Shown: piece by piece, positions 1-7,703 of the stretch
Numbering within the stretch: position 1 is the stretch's first letter
Layout of the letters: each line of letters begins with the position of its first letter
NCBI RefSeq assembly: GCF_002741105.1
Contig: NZ_NIQU01000005.1
Coordinates: 213,149-277,148, forward strand
Reading direction: 5' to 3'
Origin: Pseudomonas sediminis
GTDB taxonomy: Bacteria > Pseudomonadota > Gammaproteobacteria > Pseudomonadales > Pseudomonadaceae
DNA: 64,000 bases
Notes under the pieces: generated by a model
Seen by the model: the letters and a program-made list of their open reading frames with translations, nothing else
What the model was told of the DNA's origin: nothing
Database searches by the model: none
Made by a program: the position numbers and the translations under genes

Positions 1-331
1 AGGGCAAGCGACGGTCGTCGTCTTGACGCGCCTCGAAGGCTGCGGCACGGGACGGAAAAGTGCCTTTGACCAGTTGCTGGCCGCTCTCGCCAAGCACTTG
101 CGTGTCGATGCGGTACTCGCGTTTGCGCTGTTCGAGAAAGTCCTGGGCGGCTGCTGGCCCCTTCTGTTCGTAGCGCTTGACCCATTTGCTGTCGAGGCCA
201 TCCAGGCCTGGGTGCAGGCTCAGAATCCAGGCGTCCTGATTGAGGGCGCGACCCAGCAGCAGGGACAGGCCGGCGACCAGTGCGATGCCCAACCAGAAGG
301 TCGCCAGAATGCGCCAGAACAGTGAACGCAC
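1..331 (-). CDS. Sensor histidine kinase, N-terminal part (cut by window edge)
   Basis: This is the N-terminal 110 residues of a protein that runs off the left edge. It opens with a hydrophobic segment (about residues 6-27, FWRILATFWLGIALVAGL) followed by a hydrophilic stretch, as expected for the first membrane helix and periplasmic sensor of a CpxA/RstB-type histidine kinase. I chose the GTG start at 331 because GAGGAA lies 6-7 bases upstream and the membrane segment follows at once. It lies downstream of the Spy/CpxP-like gene and the CpxR-like regulator on the same strand, which supports the kinase call; in PAO1 the equivalent gene is the kinase PA3206 (from memory). No HisKA or ATPase domain is inside the window, so the call rests on position and topology. 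Confidence 0.7.
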   Translation of the reverse strand, partial: MRSLFWRILATFWLGIALVAGLSLLLGRALNQDAWILSLHPGLDGLDSKWVKRYEQKGPAAAQDFLEQRKREYRIDTQVLGESGQQLVKGTFPSRAAAFEARQDDDRRLP

Positions 332-394
332 GGTAATTCCTCATGCAAAAGCCGCCGGGCTCTGGGAGCGCGGCGGCGGGTTTAGGGGCGTCGA

Positions 395-808
395 TCAGTT
401 GGTCTTGCTGTCCTTCTCAGCTTTCCAGGCCTTGAATTCGGCCATCTCGGCGCGACGGGCTTCCATTTTTTTCTGGTGCTCGTCGAAGGCCTTCTGCTGC
501 TCGGGGTTGAGCAGGTCACGCAGGGCCTTGTGCTGGTCGGCGCGGGCCTTGTCCAGTTCCTTCTTCATGGCCTGCTTTTCTGCTTCCGGCAGCTTGTCCA
601 GGTAGCGCTTGGTGATGTCGCGATGGGTTTTCATCTGATCGCCCATCAGTTTACGAAATTCCTGGCGCTGTTCCTTGTTTAGGTTCAGCTCCTTGAACAT
701 GCCGGGGCCGCGGTCGTGGTGGCGAGGGCCACCGTCTTGCATGGGCATGGCGAAAGCCAGGGTCGGCAGGGTGGCAGCGAGCAGCAGGGCGGTGAGGGTC
801 TTACGCAT
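395..808 (-). CDS. Periplasmic Spy/CpxP-like chaperone
   Basis: A 137-residue secreted protein. Residues 1-20 are a typical signal peptide ending in LAFA, so the mature form is periplasmic. The rest is highly charged and helical, with two degenerate LTxxQ-type motifs (LNLNKEQRQEF near residue 41 and LLNPEQQKAF near residue 98), the hallmark of the Spy/CpxP family. Family members bind unfolded envelope proteins and CpxP restrains the CpxA sensor. The gene sits between a CpxR-like regulator and a sensor kinase, the usual place for a pathway inhibitor or target. AAGGAG lies 7 bases before the ATG. A possible CpxR box and a repeat element lie upstream (see those entries). Confidence 0.85.
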   Translation of the reverse strand: MRKTLTALLLAATLPTLAFAMPMQDGGPRHHDRGPGMFKELNLNKEQRQEFRKLMGDQMKTHRDITKRYLDKLPEAEKQAMKKELDKARADQHKALRDLLNPEQQKAFDEHQKKMEARRAEMAEFKAWKAEKDSKTN

Positions 809-828
809 GGTGATTCTCCTTGTCTTGA

Positions 829-968
829 GAACCTGTTTTACGATCTAGCGAGCTAGAGTCATGCAAGGCGAAAACAGACGAGGAAGCGGAGTGTACTGTT
901 GTACATGAGCATTCCGAGTCTGTTTTCAACGCAGCAGGGCCGACGCGCAGCAGGTCGTAAACAGGTTC
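829..968. repeat. MITE-like palindromic repeat, copy A (140 bp)
   Basis: The ends are inverted repeats: GAACCTGTTTTACGA at 829-843 faces TCGTAAACAGGTTC at 955-968, and the interior is also largely self-complementary. The core (about 870-940) matches the reverse complement of copy B at 2548-2689 base for base over long stretches (shared GCAAGGC, AAAACAG, ATGAGCATT, AACGCAGC blocks). It encodes nothing. It lies between the CpxR-like gene and the Spy-like gene, about 20 bases upstream of the latter's start. Confidence 0.75.
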
Positions 969-1033
969 CGAGGCCGGTAAGTACCGGATGGGCTCATTAT
1001 GCGGCGGTCAAGGTCAAGGGCAGTCAGGTGTGG

Positions 1034-1049
1034 GTAAAGCTTGGGTAAA
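1034..1049 (+). promoter_or_regulatory. Candidate CpxR box
   Basis: GTAAA at 1034-1038 and GTAAA at 1045-1049 are directly repeated with 6 bases between them, an 11-base period, close to the enterobacterial CpxR consensus GTAAA-N5-GTAAA. A further GTAAA lies on the minus strand at 1067-1071. The site is in the spacer between the regulator and the Spy-like gene, so it could drive the latter. This is a motif match only. Confidence 0.4.
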
Positions 1050-1085
1050 GGCGATGTTGCGGGTTATTTACGCTGCGCCAGGCAG

Positions 1086-1763
1086 TCACTGCGCGTAGTA
1101 ATAGCCACGACTGCGCAAGGCGAGAATGCGTGGGCGGCCATCCGGGTGCGGGCCGAGCTTCTTGCGCAGGTTGCTGACGTGCATGTCCAGGCTACGGTCA
1201 TACAGCGTCAATTTGCGGCCCAGGGCGAGTTGCGCCAGGGCCTGTTTGTCCACTGGCTCGCCCGGCTGCTGCAGCAGGGCCTCCAGCAGGCGGCTTTCGG
1301 AAAGCGTCAGGGGAACGTCATGTTCGCCAATACTGACCACCCCGCGATTGGGGCTGAATCGGAGGTCTCCCAGCTCCAACTGGCTGCTTGCCGGTGCGGG
1401 CACGGTGCGGCGCAGCACAGCGCGCAGGCGTGCGGTCAGCTCGCGAGGGTCACAAGGCTTGGCCAGGTAGTCATCGGCGCCTAGCTCCAGGCCAAGGATG
1501 CGATCCAGTGGTTCGCCCCTGGCCGAGAGCATCAGCACTGGCAGTTCCGGATGCTCACCACGCAATTGCTTGAGCAGCTCCAGGCCGCTGCCGTCCGGCA
1601 ACATGACATCCAGCACCACGGCCTCAGGCGCGTGCGTGACGAGGGCCTGGCGAGCGCCGCCGGCATCGTGGCAAGCCGTGACCTGAAAGCCTTCCTGGGT
1701 CAGCCAGCGGGTAAGCAGTTCGCACAGTTCCTGATCATCATCGATCAGCAGCAGTCGGTTCAT
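1086..1763 (-). CDS. cpxR: CpxR-like OmpR-family response regulator
   Basis: A 225-residue regulator with an N-terminal receiver domain and a C-terminal winged-helix DNA-binding domain. Receiver landmarks are the acidic pocket D8-D10, the phosphoacceptor D52 in VVLDVMLPDG and K102 in the LAKPCDP segment. The C-terminal part carries the OmpR-type LTLSESRLLEALL and DMHVSNLRKKLGP segments. It should be phosphorylated by the kinase encoded at the left edge. The ATG follows the upstream gene's stop by three bases, so the two are probably cotranscribed and translationally coupled. The neighbour with a Spy fold points to envelope stress, hence CpxR; the symbol is by similarity. Confidence 0.85.
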   Translation of the reverse strand: MNRLLLIDDDQELCELLTRWLTQEGFQVTACHDAGGARQALVTHAPEAVVLDVMLPDGSGLELLKQLRGEHPELPVLMLSARGEPLDRILGLELGADDYLAKPCDPRELTARLRAVLRRTVPAPASSQLELGDLRFSPNRGVVSIGEHDVPLTLSESRLLEALLQQPGEPVDKQALAQLALGRKLTLYDRSLDMHVSNLRKKLGPHPDGRPRILALRSRGYYYAQ

Positions 1764-1766
1764 GGT

Positions 1767-2141
1767 TTAGTTGATCCACTCGCGGCGGGTCTTGCGAGAA
1801 CCGCGCAACAGGGCGCCGAATACCATCGAGATCAGGCTCAGGGCGGCGCCGGCAGCGAACCAGGTCTGTTCTTCGCTGAGCAGGCGGGGTTGAGCCTGGG
1901 CCTGGCTTTCCTTGAGTTGCATGCGCAGGCGCTGGTTTTCCTGGCGCAGGCGTTGCAGTTGCACGGCGCTGCTCGCTTCCTGCTCGTTGCGCAATTGCTC
2001 ACTTTGCGCCAGGCGCTGCTCCAGCGCCTGGGTGTCGAGCGGCGCTGCAGGAGCAGATGGCTCAGAGGGTTGTTCTTCTGCCTGTACCGAAGCACAAGTC
2101 AGCATCACGGTGACCAGCAGGGACAGCGGGATCGAGCGCAT
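1767..2141 (-). CDS. Exported coiled-coil protein with C-terminal membrane anchor
   Basis: I do not recognise a named family with certainty. The 124-residue product has a signal peptide (about residues 1-21, ending SVQA), a Pro/Ala/Ser-rich linker, a Gln/Glu/Arg-rich coiled coil (about 36-88), and a C-terminal membrane segment (WFAAGAALSLISMVFGALL) followed by a basic tail. The layout resembles the C-terminal half of TIGR04211-type SH3/coiled-coil membrane proteins but has no SH3 domain. I took the ATG at 2141 (AAGGA upstream) because it starts directly at the signal peptide; a longer frame upstream lacks this. It is the gene just before the CpxR-like regulator, suggesting an envelope role. 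Confidence 0.7.
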   Translation of the reverse strand: MRSIPLSLLVTVMLTCASVQAEEQPSEPSAPAAPLDTQALEQRLAQSEQLRNEQEASSAVQLQRLRQENQRLRMQLKESQAQAQPRLLSEEQTWFAAGAALSLISMVFGALLRGSRKTRREWIN

Positions 2142-2182
2142 CGCGATTCCTTGTGTGCGAGAGCAGCGTTGGTAGAACTCTT

Positions 2183-2482
2183 TCAGGGCAGTACTTTCTT
2201 GAAGGGTTTGACCAGAACGTTGGCATACACACCGGCGGTTCGATATGGGTCGGCGTCGGCCCATTTCTGCGCAGCTTCGAGGGAGTCGAACTCGGCAACC
2301 ACCAGACTGCCACTGAACCCCGCTGGGCCCGGGTCGTTGCTGTCGACGGCCGGATGCGGGCCGGCCAGCAGCAGGCGACCTTCCTGTTTCAACTGCTCCA
2401 GACGAGCGAGGTGAGCGGGGCGCGTGGCCAGGCGATTTTCCAGGGAGTTTTCGACGTCGGTGGCGATGATGGCGTAGAGCAT
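2183..2482 (-). CDS. YciI family protein
   Basis: A 99-residue single-domain protein of the YciI/YCII family (ferredoxin-like fold): it starts MLYAIIATD, has the conserved H-L-x-x-L segment ([15 protein letters not shown]), a central GPHP and the C-terminal [12 protein letters not shown] block. Members are small cytoplasmic proteins, some with dehydrochlorinase-like activity, mostly of unknown role. The ATG at 2482 has AAGGA 8 bases upstream. It is first in the minus-strand run towards the Cpx-like genes; in PAO1 the equivalent is PA3202 (from memory). Confidence 0.85.
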   Translation of the reverse strand: MLYAIIATDVENSLENRLATRPAHLARLEQLKQEGRLLLAGPHPAVDSNDPGPAGFSGSLVVAEFDSLEAAQKWADADPYRTAGVYANVLVKPFKKVLP

Positions 2483-2547
2483 CTCAATCCTTATTTGGGG
2501 TCGAAGCGGGGAGGGATGAAGCATTTTCGCCACACGGCAACAGCCTA

Positions 2548-2689
2548 GCAGGCCGTTGAAAGACTACCTGCGTTGCCAGTGCTGCGTTAAAAACAGGCTC
2601 AAAATGCTCATTTACAACTCGTAAACTGCGCTTTTTCGCCTGTTTTTGCCTTGCACTGGCTGCCTCGCCTACGTTTTTCAACGGCCTGC
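2548..2689. repeat. MITE-like palindromic repeat, copy B (142 bp)
   Basis: Perfect 14-base terminal inverted repeats: GCAGGCCGTTGAAA at 2548-2561 and TTTCAACGGCCTGC at 2676-2689. The interior is homologous to copy A in the opposite orientation. It occupies the divergent spacer between the YciI gene and rnm, so the promoters of both genes lie at or beside its edges. Confidence 0.75.
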
Positions 2690-2743
2690 TTGCGGCGGAT
2701 GTGGGGCATAATAACAAACATCAATCTCAACGAAAGCGCCGCC

Positions 2744-3610
2744 ATGATTGTCGATTTGCACTGCCACAGCACCGCCTCCGATGGCGCCCTGGCCCCCGCC
2801 GTACTGGTGGCCCGAGCGCATGAACGGGGCGTGCGGCTACTGGCGTTGACCGATCATGACACCCTGGAAGGTCTCGATGAAGCGCGCCGTGCTGCCGAGC
2901 CGTTAGGTGTGAAGCTGGTCAACGGTATCGAGTTGTCCTGCACCTGGGGTGGGGCGACCATCCACGTATTGGGCTATGCCTTCGAGCGCGAGGCGCCAGC
3001 GCTGTGCGCTGCCATAGAGGCCCTGCATCACGGGCGCTGGCAGCGTGCCGAGGAAATCGACCGACGCCTCTCGGCTAAAGGCATGCCGGGCGCACTTGAG
3101 GGCGCACGTGCTGTCCAACAGGAATTGGGCGACAGTGGCAACGCGCCGGCGCGTCCACATTTCGCCGAATTTCTTGTGCGCGCCGGTCATGTGCGCGATC
3201 GCGCCGAGGCGTTTCGCAAGTGGCTGGGCTCGGGTAAGTTGGGTGACGTCAAGCAACATTGGCCTATGCTGGAAGAAACCGTCGCCACTTTGCGTTCGGC
3301 CCGGGCCTGGATCAGCCTGGCGCATCCGTGGCAGTACGACTTTACTCGCAGTAAGCGTCGACGTTTGGTGGCCGATTTCGCGGCGGCCGGCGGTCATGCC
3401 CTGGAAGTGGTCAATGGCATGCAGCCGGCCGAGCAAGTCGGCGGTTTGGCGATTCTGGCGCGCGAATTTGGCTTGATGGCCAGTGTCGGCAGCGATTTCC
3501 ATGCGCCCGGCGACTGGTCCGAGTTGGGCATGTATCGCCCATTGCCTGATGACCTGACTGCGCTCTGGGAGCGCTTCGAACATGCACAGCCATCCGCTGT
3601 CACTTCATGA
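2744..3610 (+). CDS. rnm: PHP-domain 5'-3' exoribonuclease (RNase AM, YciV/TrpH)
   Basis: A 288-residue PHP-domain phosphoesterase. The metal-binding motifs are in order: DLHCHSTASDG (residues 4-14), LTDHDT (about 42-47), NGIELSC with a conserved Glu, LAHPWQY, and GSDFHAPG near the C terminus. E. coli RNase AM (YciV) trims 5' ends of rRNAs and degrades short RNAs. I chose the ATG at 2744 because family members begin at MIVDLHCH. The gene is followed at once by yciO, the same pairing as in E. coli near trp. Confidence 0.88.
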   Translation: MIVDLHCHSTASDGALAPAVLVARAHERGVRLLALTDHDTLEGLDEARRAAEPLGVKLVNGIELSCTWGGATIHVLGYAFEREAPALCAAIEALHHGRWQRAEEIDRRLSAKGMPGALEGARAVQQELGDSGNAPARPHFAEFLVRAGHVRDRAEAFRKWLGSGKLGDVKQHWPMLEETVATLRSARAWISLAHPWQYDFTRSKRRRLVADFAAAGGHALEVVNGMQPAEQVGGLAILAREFGLMASVGSDFHAPGDWSELGMYRPLPDDLTALWERFEHAQPSAVTS

Positions 3611-3623
3611 GCTGGGAGCAAGT

Positions 3624-4250
3624 GTGAGTCAATTTTTCCAGGTTCACCCGGAAAACCCACAGGCACGCCTGATAAAACAGGCCGTGGAAATCATTCGTGG
3701 CGGCGGCGTGGTGGTCTATCCGACCGACTCTTCCTATGCGCTGGGCTGCATGATCGGTGACAAGAATGCGGTAGAGCGCATTCGCCGCCTGCGTCAGCTC
3801 GACGACAAGCACAACTTCACCCTGGTTTGCCGCGACCTGTCGCAGATCGGCCTGTTCGCCAAGGTCGACACCGCCGCTTTCCGCCTGCTGAAGAATCACA
3901 CCCCGGGCCCTTATACCTTCATCCTCAACGCCACCCGCGAAGTGCCGCGAATGTTGCTGCACCCCAAACGTCGCACCATCGGCATCCGCGTACCCGGCCA
4001 CCCGATCGCCCTGGCGTTGCTGGAGCAACTGGGCGAGCCGTTGATGAGCGTCAGCCTGATCATGCCGGGCGATGAGCTGCCGATGTCCGACCCCTACGAG
4101 ATGCGCCAGATTCTCGAGCACCATGTGGACCTGATCATCGATGGCGGTTTTGGTGGTCTGGAAGCCTCTACCGTGGTCAATCTGGCCGACGACAGCCCCG
4201 AGGTCGTGCGCGTCGGTTGCGGTGACCCGACGCCGTTCAACGATCTCTGA
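3624..4250 (+). CDS. yciO: Sua5/YciO/YrdC-family protein YciO
   Basis: A 208-residue protein almost colinear with E. coli YciO from its first residues (SQFFQVHPENPQ) through VVVYPTDSSYALGC and KRRTIGIRVPGHP. The fold is that of threonylcarbamoyl-AMP synthase (TsaC/Sua5) and binds nucleotide and RNA, but YciO is a paralogue whose exact role is less certain. The GTG start at 3624 is picked because GGAG lies 7 bases upstream and the protein then begins like YciO. The spacing of 13 bases after rnm suggests one transcript. Confidence 0.88.
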   Translation: MSQFFQVHPENPQARLIKQAVEIIRGGGVVVYPTDSSYALGCMIGDKNAVERIRRLRQLDDKHNFTLVCRDLSQIGLFAKVDTAAFRLLKNHTPGPYTFILNATREVPRMLLHPKRRTIGIRVPGHPIALALLEQLGEPLMSVSLIMPGDELPMSDPYEMRQILEHHVDLIIDGGFGGLEASTVVNLADDSPEVVRVGCGDPTPFNDL

Positions 4251-4272
4251 AGCGAGACCGGAAAAATCCATC

Positions 4273-4338
4273 ATGCCCGCGCCGGCGGGCATCCAGCGTT
4301 TTCGAATGATCTGGGCTTCCGTCATCGCCGGAGTGACG
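4273..4338. repeat. Dispersed palindromic repeat pair
   Basis: Two short hairpins in the yciO-trpS spacer: ATGCCCGC/GCGGGCAT (4273-4280 with 4285-4292) and CGTCAT/GTGACG (4320-4338). Together they resemble the CGTCATTCCCGCG-type repeats common in proteobacterial spacers. No gene is visible here. It could also act as a transcription or mRNA-stability boundary after yciO. Confidence 0.55.
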
Positions 4339-4398
4339 ATCAAGCGCTTTTTCAAAACATCCATGACACCGCCTTTTCCGTTGTGAGCGCAGCTACCC

Positions 4399-4404
4399 TA
4401 TACT
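4399..4404 (+). promoter_or_regulatory. Possible -10 box for trpS
   Basis: TATACT lies 34 bases before the trpS start, after the repeat pair. No good -35 hexamer sits at 16-18 bases, so this is weak. Confidence 0.25.
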
Positions 4405-4437
4405 CCGTGGTCTTGTCTGGATTATGGATAGAACGGT

Positions 4438-5652
4438 TTGAGCCTTAACGACTCTGAGCGTCGAGTGTTGTCAGGAATGCGTCCGAGTGGTCGTCTTCAC
4501 CTCGGGCACTACCACGGTGTGTTGAAGAACTGGGTCAAGTTGCAGCACGAGTACGACTGCTTCTTCTGTATCGTCGACTGGCATGCCCTGACCACCGAAT
4601 ACGCCGATGCCGGCCAGCTTTCCCAGCACGTTATGGATATGGCAGTGGATTGGCTGGCCGCAGGCGTAAGCCCCAGCTCTGCAACGCTGTTCGTACAGTC
4701 TCAGGTGCCGGAGCATGCCGAGCTCCACGTGTTGCTGTCGATGATCTGCCCGCTCAGTTGGCTGGAGCGCGTGCCGTCCTACAAGGAGCAGCAGGAGCAC
4801 CAGAGCGGTAAAGACCTCTCCACCTACGGTTTTCTCGGCTACCCGCTGCTGCAGGCCGCGGACATCCTGCTGTACCGCGCCGGGCAGGTGCCGGTCGGCG
4901 CCGATCAGCTCCCCCATATCGAATTTGCCCGTGAAGTGGCGCGCCGCTTCAACCACCTGTACGGCAGCGAGCCGGATTTCGAGCGCAAGGCTGAAGCTGC
5001 CATCGGCAAGCTGGGCAAGAAGCTCGGTAAGCTCTACAGCAACCTGCGCAAGGCTTATCAGGAGCAGGGTGACGCACAGGCCCTGGAGACGGCGCGGGCC
5101 TTGCTCAAGGAGCAGACCAGCATCACCCTCGGCGACCAGGAGCGCCTGTACGGCTATCTCGAAGGTGGCGGCAAGGTGATTCTGAGTGAGCCGCAGCCGA
5201 TTCTTGCCGAGTTTTCGCGGGTACCTGGCCTGGACGGACAGAAGATGGCCAAGTCCAGCGGCAACGCGATATTCCTGCGCGATAGCGATGCTGAACTCGA
5301 GGAAAAACTGCGGCGCATGCCCACCGATCCGGCCCGCGTACACCGTGATGATCCAGGTGAACCGCAGCGTTGCCCGGTCTGGTCGCTACATCAGCTGTAT
5401 TCCAGCGACGAGCAATTGCATTGGGTGATCGAGGGCTGCCGCGGCGCCTCGATTGGTTGCCTCGACTGCAAGAGCACGCTGTGCTCGTCTCTGCAGGCCG
5501 AGCTTGCGCCGCTCCAGCAGCGCGCTATCGACTATGAGGAAAGCCCGGACCTGGTGCGCAGCATTCTCGCCGAGGGCGCCGAGCGCGCGCGTGACGAGGC
5601 GCGTGAAACCCTGGCCGAAGTGCGCATGGCCATGGGCCTGAATTACCGTTGA
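4438..5652 (+). CDS. trpS: Tryptophan--tRNA ligase
   Basis: A 404-residue class I aminoacyl-tRNA synthetase. The HIGH motif is HLGH (residues 21-24, in GRLHLGHYHG) and the KMSKS motif is KMAKS (269-273). The Rossmann core between them has LGYPLLQAADILLY and GADQLPHIEFARE, typical of TrpS. The C-terminal domain holds a GCLDCK segment. It charges tRNA-Trp. The best start is TTG at 4438, with only a weak ribosome site; a GTG at 4465 is the alternative and would remove nine residues before the conserved region. Pseudomonads can carry another, longer trpS elsewhere (PA4439 in PAO1, from memory), so this may not be the only one. Confidence 0.88.
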   Translation: MSLNDSERRVLSGMRPSGRLHLGHYHGVLKNWVKLQHEYDCFFCIVDWHALTTEYADAGQLSQHVMDMAVDWLAAGVSPSSATLFVQSQVPEHAELHVLLSMICPLSWLERVPSYKEQQEHQSGKDLSTYGFLGYPLLQAADILLYRAGQVPVGADQLPHIEFAREVARRFNHLYGSEPDFERKAEAAIGKLGKKLGKLYSNLRKAYQEQGDAQALETARALLKEQTSITLGDQERLYGYLEGGGKVILSEPQPILAEFSRVPGLDGQKMAKSSGNAIFLRDSDAELEEKLRRMPTDPARVHRDDPGEPQRCPVWSLHQLYSSDEQLHWVIEGCRGASIGCLDCKSTLCSSLQAELAPLQQRAIDYEESPDLVRSILAEGAERARDEARETLAEVRMAMGLNYR

Positions 5653-5666
5653 AGGAGCGCCCGCCG

Positions 5667-6491
5667 ATGAGTGAGCCCGCCACGCCAACCCCCGACAGTC
5701 AGGCCGGTGCCCAGCAGGAGCTGCCGTTCGCCCTGGTGTATGGCGAGGCGGTCACCGAGCTGCCACTGGATCTGTACATTCCCCCGGATGCCCTGGAAGT
5801 CTTCCTCGAGGCCTTCGAGGGACCGCTGGACCTGCTGCTCTATCTGATTCGCAAACAGAACATCGACATCCTCGACATCCCGGTGGCCGAGATCACCAAG
5901 CAGTACATGGGCTACGTTGAGCTCATGCACTCGGTGCGTCTGGAGCTGGCTGCCGAATACCTGGTGATGGCCGCCATGCTGGCCGAGATCAAGTCACGCA
6001 TGCTGCTGCCGCGCTCGACCGAGGCCGAGGAAGAAGAGGACGACCCGCGTGCCGAGCTGATTCGCCGCCTGCAGGAATACGAGCGCTTCAAGGCCGCTGC
6101 CGAAGGTATCGACGAACTGCCGCGTGTAGGCCGCGACGTGACCGTACCGAAACTGGATGCTCCCGAAGCCCGCGCGCGCAAGCTGCTGCCGGACGTCAGC
6201 CTGGAGGAGGTGCTGCTGTCGATGGCCGAGGTGCTGCGCCGCGCCGACATGTTCGAAAGCCACCAGGTTACCCGTGAGGCCCTGTCTACCCGCGAGCGTA
6301 TGAGTGAGGTGCTTGAGCGCCTCAAGGGCGGGGCGTTCGTGCCGTTCGTCGAGCTGTTCGCTGCCGAAGAGGGCCGACTAGGCGTGGTGGTGACCTTCAT
6401 GGCGGTGCTCGAATTGATCAAGGAATCCCTGGTCGAGCTGGTGCAGAATGAGCCCTTCGCCGTTATTCACGTCCGAGCCCGTGCCGAATGA
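5667..6491 (+). CDS. scpA: Segregation and condensation protein A
   Basis: A 274-residue kleisin. The conserved N-terminal block (FLEAFEGPLDLLLYLIRKQNIDILDIPVAEITKQY, shown by DLLLYLIRKQ and IDILDIP) and the LAAEYLVMAAMLAEIKSRMLLP helix identify ScpA; the C-terminal winged helix follows after an acidic EEEEDD stretch. ScpA bridges the SMC (or MksB-type) ATPase heads and binds ScpB to organise the chromosome. ATG at 5667 has GAAGGAG about 9 bases upstream; an in-frame ATG 18 bases earlier lacks this. It starts 14 bases after trpS and overlaps scpB by four bases. Confidence 0.92.
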   Translation: MSEPATPTPDSQAGAQQELPFALVYGEAVTELPLDLYIPPDALEVFLEAFEGPLDLLLYLIRKQNIDILDIPVAEITKQYMGYVELMHSVRLELAAEYLVMAAMLAEIKSRMLLPRSTEAEEEEDDPRAELIRRLQEYERFKAAAEGIDELPRVGRDVTVPKLDAPEARARKLLPDVSLEEVLLSMAEVLRRADMFESHQVTREALSTRERMSEVLERLKGGAFVPFVELFAAEEGRLGVVVTFMAVLELIKESLVELVQNEPFAVIHVRARAE

Positions 6492-7297
6492 ACCTCAACG
6501 ATCCCAAAGACCTGGCGCAGTTGCTCGAAGCCTTTCTGCTGGCTTCGGGCAAGGCGCAGTCGCTCGAACGCCTTTTCGAACTCTTCGAAGAGGGTGAGCG
6601 GCCCGAGCCTGAGCAGTTCAAGGCGGCGCTGGAGGTCCTGCGTTTGTCCTGTGAGGGGCGCGCCTTCGAGTTGAAGGAGGTGGCCTCGGGCTACCGCCTG
6701 CAGGTGCGTGAGCGCTTCGCCCCCTGGGTTGGCAGGCTTTGGGAAGAGCGTCCGCAGCGTTACTCCCGTGCGCTGCTGGAAACCCTGGCGCTGATCGCCT
6801 ACCGCCAGCCCATCACCCGTGGCGAGATCGAAGACGTGCGCGGTGTGGCGGTCAACAGCAATATCACCAAGACCCTGCTCGAACGCGAGTGGATTCGCGT
6901 GGTGGGCTATCGCGATGTGCCGGGGCGCCCGGCAATGTTCGCCACCACCAAGGGCTTTCTCGATCACTTCAACCTGAAAAGCCTCGACGAATTGCCACCG
7001 CTCGCCGCTCTGCGGGAGCTGGAGCCCGAGCCTGAACTGGCGCTGGATGACGACGCCGAGGTGCCGGCTGGGTTGCAGGCACGCGCCGATCTGGCCTTGC
7101 AGGAAGGTGGCGAAGCCGCCGAGCCCCGCGAGGAAACCAGCTTCCGTAGCCTGCTGGCCGAGCTGGATACCATGGAGCAAGGGCTCAAGACCGATTTCGA
7201 TGACCTGCGCCTGGCCGATGAGGACGAGGCAGGCGAGTCGGATGAAGCGGTCGAAGACGATCTCGCTGACCTGGATGGCGATCAGCCGTTGCATTGA
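6488..7297 (+). CDS. scpB: Segregation and condensation protein B
   Basis: A 269-residue protein with the two winged-helix domains of ScpB, including the strongly conserved ALLETLALIAYRQPITRGE and RGVAVNSNI blocks and the GRPAMFATTKGFLDHF segment. It dimerises and binds ScpA in the condensin complex. The C-terminal 90 residues are acidic and low in complexity, longer than in many homologues. The ATG overlaps the scpA stop (ATGA), implying translational coupling. Confidence 0.92.
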   Translation: MNLNDPKDLAQLLEAFLLASGKAQSLERLFELFEEGERPEPEQFKAALEVLRLSCEGRAFELKEVASGYRLQVRERFAPWVGRLWEERPQRYSRALLETLALIAYRQPITRGEIEDVRGVAVNSNITKTLLEREWIRVVGYRDVPGRPAMFATTKGFLDHFNLKSLDELPPLAALRELEPEPELALDDDAEVPAGLQARADLALQEGGEAAEPREETSFRSLLAELDTMEQGLKTDFDDLRLADEDEAGESDEAVEDDLADLDGDQPLH

Positions 7298-7394
7298 GTG
7301 CGTGTAAGCCAGCTATCGAATACTTCAATCCCGCTGTTGTGTGCTCGGCCTTTATTCTGGCGCCCATCCGATCCTTCTCGGCCCAGGAGCGCCC

Positions 7395-7577
7395 ATGAGC
7401 AAGAGCCCGTGCATCAAGGTCTGTGAATTCGAAAAGGACATCTGCCTCGGCTGCGGCCGTAGCCGCCAGGAAATCAAGGGCTGGAAGCGCCTGGACAAGG
7501 GCGAACGCCTGGCTTTGCTGGCCGAAGCCGATATGCGTCTGCTGGCGCTGGAGGCGACCGGGCGGCGCAAGTTCTGA
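7395..7577 (+). CDS. Small DUF1289 cysteine protein
   Basis: A 60-residue protein with four cysteines (C6, C10, C17, C20) in SPCIKVCEFEKDICLGCGRS, followed by EIKGWKRLDKGER: the DUF1289 signature. The cysteines suggest a bound metal or iron-sulphur cluster, but the role is unknown. The ATG at 7395 follows GGAG by about 6 bases. It sits between scpB and rluB in the same direction. Confidence 0.85.
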   Translation: MSKSPCIKVCEFEKDICLGCGRSRQEIKGWKRLDKGERLALLAEADMRLLALEATGRRKF

Positions 7578-7703
7578 GCGTGCCGGGCGCTGCTTCAGCG
7601 CTTTTCGCTGTCGTTTGGCCGAGCCTCGTCTACCCTAAGGGCTCCGTAGTGCGTATGATGCGCGCCCTTCGATCATCAACTACTACACCGGGAGGTGCCC
7701 ACG

